This document shows positions 61,813 to 64,000 of a stretch of 64,000 nucleotides of DNA, piece after piece (position 1 is the stretch's first letter; each line of letters begins with the position of its first letter). The stretch comes from Bradyrhizobium sp. WSM1417. GTDB taxonomy: Bacteria > Pseudomonadota > Alphaproteobacteria > Rhizobiales > Xanthobacteraceae. Below the pieces are notes generated by a model. The model saw nothing but the letters and a program-made list of their open reading frames with translations. It was not told the origin of the DNA and searched no databases. A program made the position numbers and the translations under genes. Location: the NCBI RefSeq assembly GCF_000515415.1, contig NZ_KI911783.1:6621831-6685830 (forward strand). Reading direction: 5' to 3'.

Positions 61813-62085
61813 ATGAAGAAGATCATTTTGGCATCCGCATGCATCATGGCGCTGGCGACCGGCGGCGCCTTGGCGCAGACACAACCCGCTCCCGGCGCAT
61901 CCGGCCAGGGCGACGTTGGCCCTTCGTCGCGGGGCCCCGCGACCAAGGGCATGACGACCGGCGCGTCGTCGAACATGCAGAACGAGGCCGCCGACAGCAA
62001 GGGCAAGCAGACTCCGAGCACCGGTGGCAGCAACACCAATAACACGGGCAGCCAAGCCGGCGGCGGCGCAGGCTCCGGAAAGTAG
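61813..62085 (+). CDS. small exported Gly/Ser/Asn-rich protein
   Basis: CCAGGAGGAAACCAG precedes the ATG. The 90-residue protein has a signal peptide (ending GGALAQTQ) and a low-complexity mature part (GNASNMQNEAADSKG-like and GGSNTNNTGSQAGGG). It has no cysteine and no fold. It resembles the exported protein at 52195 in style only. Function unknown. Confidence 0.6.
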   Translation: MKKIILASACIMALATGGALAQTQPAPGASGQGDVGPSSRGPATKGMTTGASSNMQNEAADSKGKQTPSTGGSNTNNTGSQAGGGAGSGK

Positions 62086-62105
62086 GCTTACATTGATCGG
62101 AAGTC

Positions 62106-62134
62106 TGGAGAGGGGCGATTCGCCCCCCTCTCCA
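62106..62134. terminator. GC-rich hairpin after the small exported protein gene
   Basis: TGGAGAGGGGCG and CGCCCCCCTCTCCA pair with two extra C residues in one arm. It lies 20 bases after the stop. There is no T-run, so termination is only likely. Confidence 0.4.
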
Positions 62135-62332
62135 AAATGAGGCGAACGGCATGACGCCGTGGATTGCCCGTGGCTCGGGCTCTTTGACCCGTTCGTCTTG
62201 GTGCAGCCGAAGCTTTTCGTCGTCGACAATATCGTTTACGCGTGACGCAGGCGTGAATGTTCTGCAATTGGTCCCACCTACATTGACATCAGTGTGACAG
62301 CCGGGGATTTTTACATTGCTGGCGAATCAGCG

Positions 62333-63475
62333 ATGGCCTCAAGCCGAGTACCTCTTGGACAACTCCCAGTGCTTTCGAGACTGATATCGTTGCTGCGCCG
62401 CATCCCCGCGGTGAAATGGGCGTTCACCCGGCTTCGGCCCGCGCCGCACGGCGGCGGCATCGACGTCGCGCCTGATGCCTCAGACGCCTCACCCGCCCTC
62501 GTTGCCGAAATTGCAGCCACGACTCCAGCCCTTGACACCAGTATCAGCGCCGATACGTCGAACTGCGACGTCGCGGTCGCGGCTTCAGCCGCCGAAGACG
62601 ACACCGCCAGCCCAGTCATCGCGGAGAGCCTGTCGGAAGCGCCAGCGGATGTCAGCGGTAGCGACGATTCATCCCGGGAGTCGGCGGCGGGCGTCGAGCC
62701 GGTCGTCGTGGAGGAAGCTTCGGTCGCGATCATCGAAGTCGAGCGTGAGACGGTCGACCTCCCCGAACTCATCATCAACAGCAATCCATCCACCGAACTC
62801 GCGGACGACGTTGAGCCCGTTGTCGCGGAGAAGGCCTCCTCCGTCGATGTCGAGGTCGAGTTGGAGGTCGTCCCGGTTGATGCTCCCGCTCTCGCCGTCA
62901 ACGACGAGCATTCCTCTGTCGTCGACGTGGATACTTGCTCGACTCTCGATGACACCCGTGTCGCGTTCGCCGATTGCGACATCTCGCGGGAGCATATCCC
63001 TGAGGACAGCACTGACGGCGACCCCTCCCCCAGCGCCGCGGAAGTTGTCGCCGACACGGCCAGCGTTGTCGTGGATGTTGCGCCGGAGCCGGCCCTCGAG
63101 GCTCCCACCCCGGAGGTCGCCAGCGCGCCGAAGATTCGTGCAAAGCTCGCAGAACCCGCCGACCGCGCCGCGCTGATCCGGCAGCGTTGGGCGGAGACCG
63201 GGAGCAGGATGTGGAATCCTCGCCTCCACGGCGCCGGTGATGCCACGCTGAACATCCAGGGAAGCGTCGGGCTGCTGCCGCCCGCGCCCGGCGAGACGAT
63301 GCCGCGCTACGACAAGCTGGAATTCCTGATGCTCGGCGGACAGATCGTCTGCGAAGGCGTGATTGTCGAAGCACCCGCGCATGCAAGCCAGCGCAGTTTT
63401 ACGCGGCTCGCCGAGCCGGGGAAACCCGACCGGGTCCGCGAACCAATGCGGGACCGCCAAGCCGCTCTCGCCTGA
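62333..63475 (+). CDS. acidic low-complexity protein with conserved C-terminal domain, unknown
   Basis: From the ATG at 62333 the protein has 380 residues; a GTG at 62294 is also open. The N-terminus is basic and amphipathic (RLISLLRRIPAVKWAFTRLR). About 220 residues rich in Val, Ala, Asp, Glu and Ser follow, with imperfect internal repeats such as VEPVVVEEAS and VEPVVAEKAS. The C-terminal ~100 residues look folded: IRQRWAETGSRMWNPRLHGA, LNIQGSVGLLPPAPGETMPR and GGQIVCEGVIVE. I know the end domain only as a rhizobial hypothetical. It may be a linker or scaffold protein. Confidence 0.65.
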   Translation: MASSRVPLGQLPVLSRLISLLRRIPAVKWAFTRLRPAPHGGGIDVAPDASDASPALVAEIAATTPALDTSISADTSNCDVAVAASAAEDDTASPVIAESLSEAPADVSGSDDSSRESAAGVEPVVVEEASVAIIEVERETVDLPELIINSNPSTELADDVEPVVAEKASSVDVEVELEVVPVDAPALAVNDEHSSVVDVDTCSTLDDTRVAFADCDISREHIPEDSTDGDPSPSAAEVVADTASVVVDVAPEPALEAPTPEVASAPKIRAKLAEPADRAALIRQRWAETGSRMWNPRLHGAGDATLNIQGSVGLLPPAPGETMPRYDKLEFLMLGGQIVCEGVIVEAPAHASQRSFTRLAEPGKPDRVREPMRDRQAALA

Positions 63476-63490
63476 CCCTTATCGCTGCGC

Positions 63491-64000
63491 TCAGGGGATC
63501 GGATAGCCCTTCCAGACCCACTCCAGCGCCGACGGCAGCGTCTGCGCGATCGTGGGACGGTCGACGTGCTTGGCATTGCGCACGAACAGAAACTGATAGT
63601 GGTAGCCCTTCTCCGCCAGCACCTTGGCCATCAGCGCGTTGGAGAGGGTCCAGTCGTGCATGCCGTCGGGAATGGTGGGGTTCGGATAGAACAGGTCCTG
63701 GTCGCCGCCGAAGAACCAGAAACGGATCGGCTTGGTCGGCGCAGCGACGATCAGCGGGACGCCGGGCGGCTCGGCCGGCGTGAGCACGCCGGCCTTGGAG
63801 ATGAGGTTGGGTGTGGCTGGCCCCGTCCATGCGCTGTGATATTCCCAGGCGCCGCCGCGCAGCGAGGGGTCATGCGGCCATTGCTGGTTGACCATGGTCG
63901 GCGAGAACGCCAGCACGCGGTGATAGAGATCGGGATAGAACCACGCCATAGTGAAGGCTGCCACGCCGCTCGAACTCAGTCCCATGGTCGCACGCCCCTC
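63491..64000 (-). CDS. esterase (enterochelin esterase-like alpha/beta hydrolase), 5' part beyond window
   Basis: The gene runs off the right edge; 169 C-terminal residues are seen. The nucleophile elbow is GLSSSG (just inside the edge), then AFTMAWFYPDLYHRVLAFSP. A candidate acid is in FGGDQDLFYPN and the histidine in RNAKHVDRPTIAQ. The order fits the esterase/FrsA group of putative exported esterases. The start cannot be given. Confidence 0.8.
   Translation of the reverse strand, partial: EGRATMGLSSSGVAAFTMAWFYPDLYHRVLAFSPTMVNQQWPHDPSLRGGAWEYHSAWTGPATPNLISKAGVLTPAEPPGVPLIVAAPTKPIRFWFFGGDQDLFYPNPTIPDGMHDWTLSNALMAKVLAEKGYHYQFLFVRNAKHVDRPTIAQTLPSALEWVWKGYPIP

Noticed and set aside
1..64000. 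tRNA, rRNA, CRISPR, insertion sequence, prophage
   Set aside because: I scanned the intergenic regions for T-arm sequences, regular spaced repeats and transposase or integrase motifs and found none.

Overview
The window comes from a GC-rich alphaproteobacterium, most likely Bradyrhizobium or a close relative. This is an inference. It rests on strong third-position GC bias (long antisense open frames shadow most genes), a PqqA peptide and XoxF5-type methanol dehydrogenase of the kind found in that group, a lanmodulin, small DUF892, GrlR-like and DUF2798 proteins, and dispersed CCTCTCCCC-type palindromes. I found no tRNA, rRNA, CRISPR array, insertion sequence or phage gene.

Positions 1-15700 are ordinary chromosome: a CLC channel with a class II aldolase, a MarC protein, a GATase-like hydrolase (with an unusual DUF3606-like N-terminus) coupled to a YbdK-type carboxylate-amine ligase, a DUF892 protein, an Hsp20-Lon operon facing an HU gene, a thiolase, a Tat-exported GH1 enzyme and a run of small hypothetical genes.

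Positions 15841-55197 form a large island for lanthanide-dependent, PQQ-dependent alcohol oxidation. Uptake candidates are a TonB-dependent receptor and a five-gene, translationally coupled ABC operon of the PedA1A2BC/LutAEF type. Metal handling is represented by a four-EF-hand lanmodulin (lanM) and cofactor supply by a 26-residue pqqA without pqqBCDE nearby. Three PQQ dehydrogenases all carry the D-x-D lanthanide signature: xoxF with cytochrome xoxG, a second enzyme with its own cytochrome c and XoxJ-like binding protein, and a third enzyme that lacks the usual vicinal Cys pair and sits next to a Rieske protein. Accessory quinoprotein-associated genes (SoxYZ-like fusion, zinc metallohydrolase, CxxxCW protein, periplasmic binding protein) lie at 27229-30603. 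Formaldehyde from XoxF can be taken to formate by a complete glutathione route: gfa and frmA next to xoxFG, and fghA about 27 kb away beside a FlhSR-like two-component system. An IorAB-type molybdenum hydroxylase follows gfa. A second ABC transporter (32168-34587), several outer-membrane barrels and an AraC regulator are interspersed.

Positions 55464-64000 are mixed: a group III truncated haemoglobin, a 3-hydroxyacyl-CoA dehydrogenase, a GlcD-type FAD oxidoreductase, a HisC-like aminotransferase, tungstate-type tupB and tupA in convergent overlap, two proteins of unknown role and a truncated esterase at the right edge. The most interesting observations are the lanmodulin, the Rieske-linked quinoprotein, the orphan pqqA, the quinoprotein relay genes, and a candidate small RNA or long 3' UTR ending in a canonical terminator at 48976-49017.
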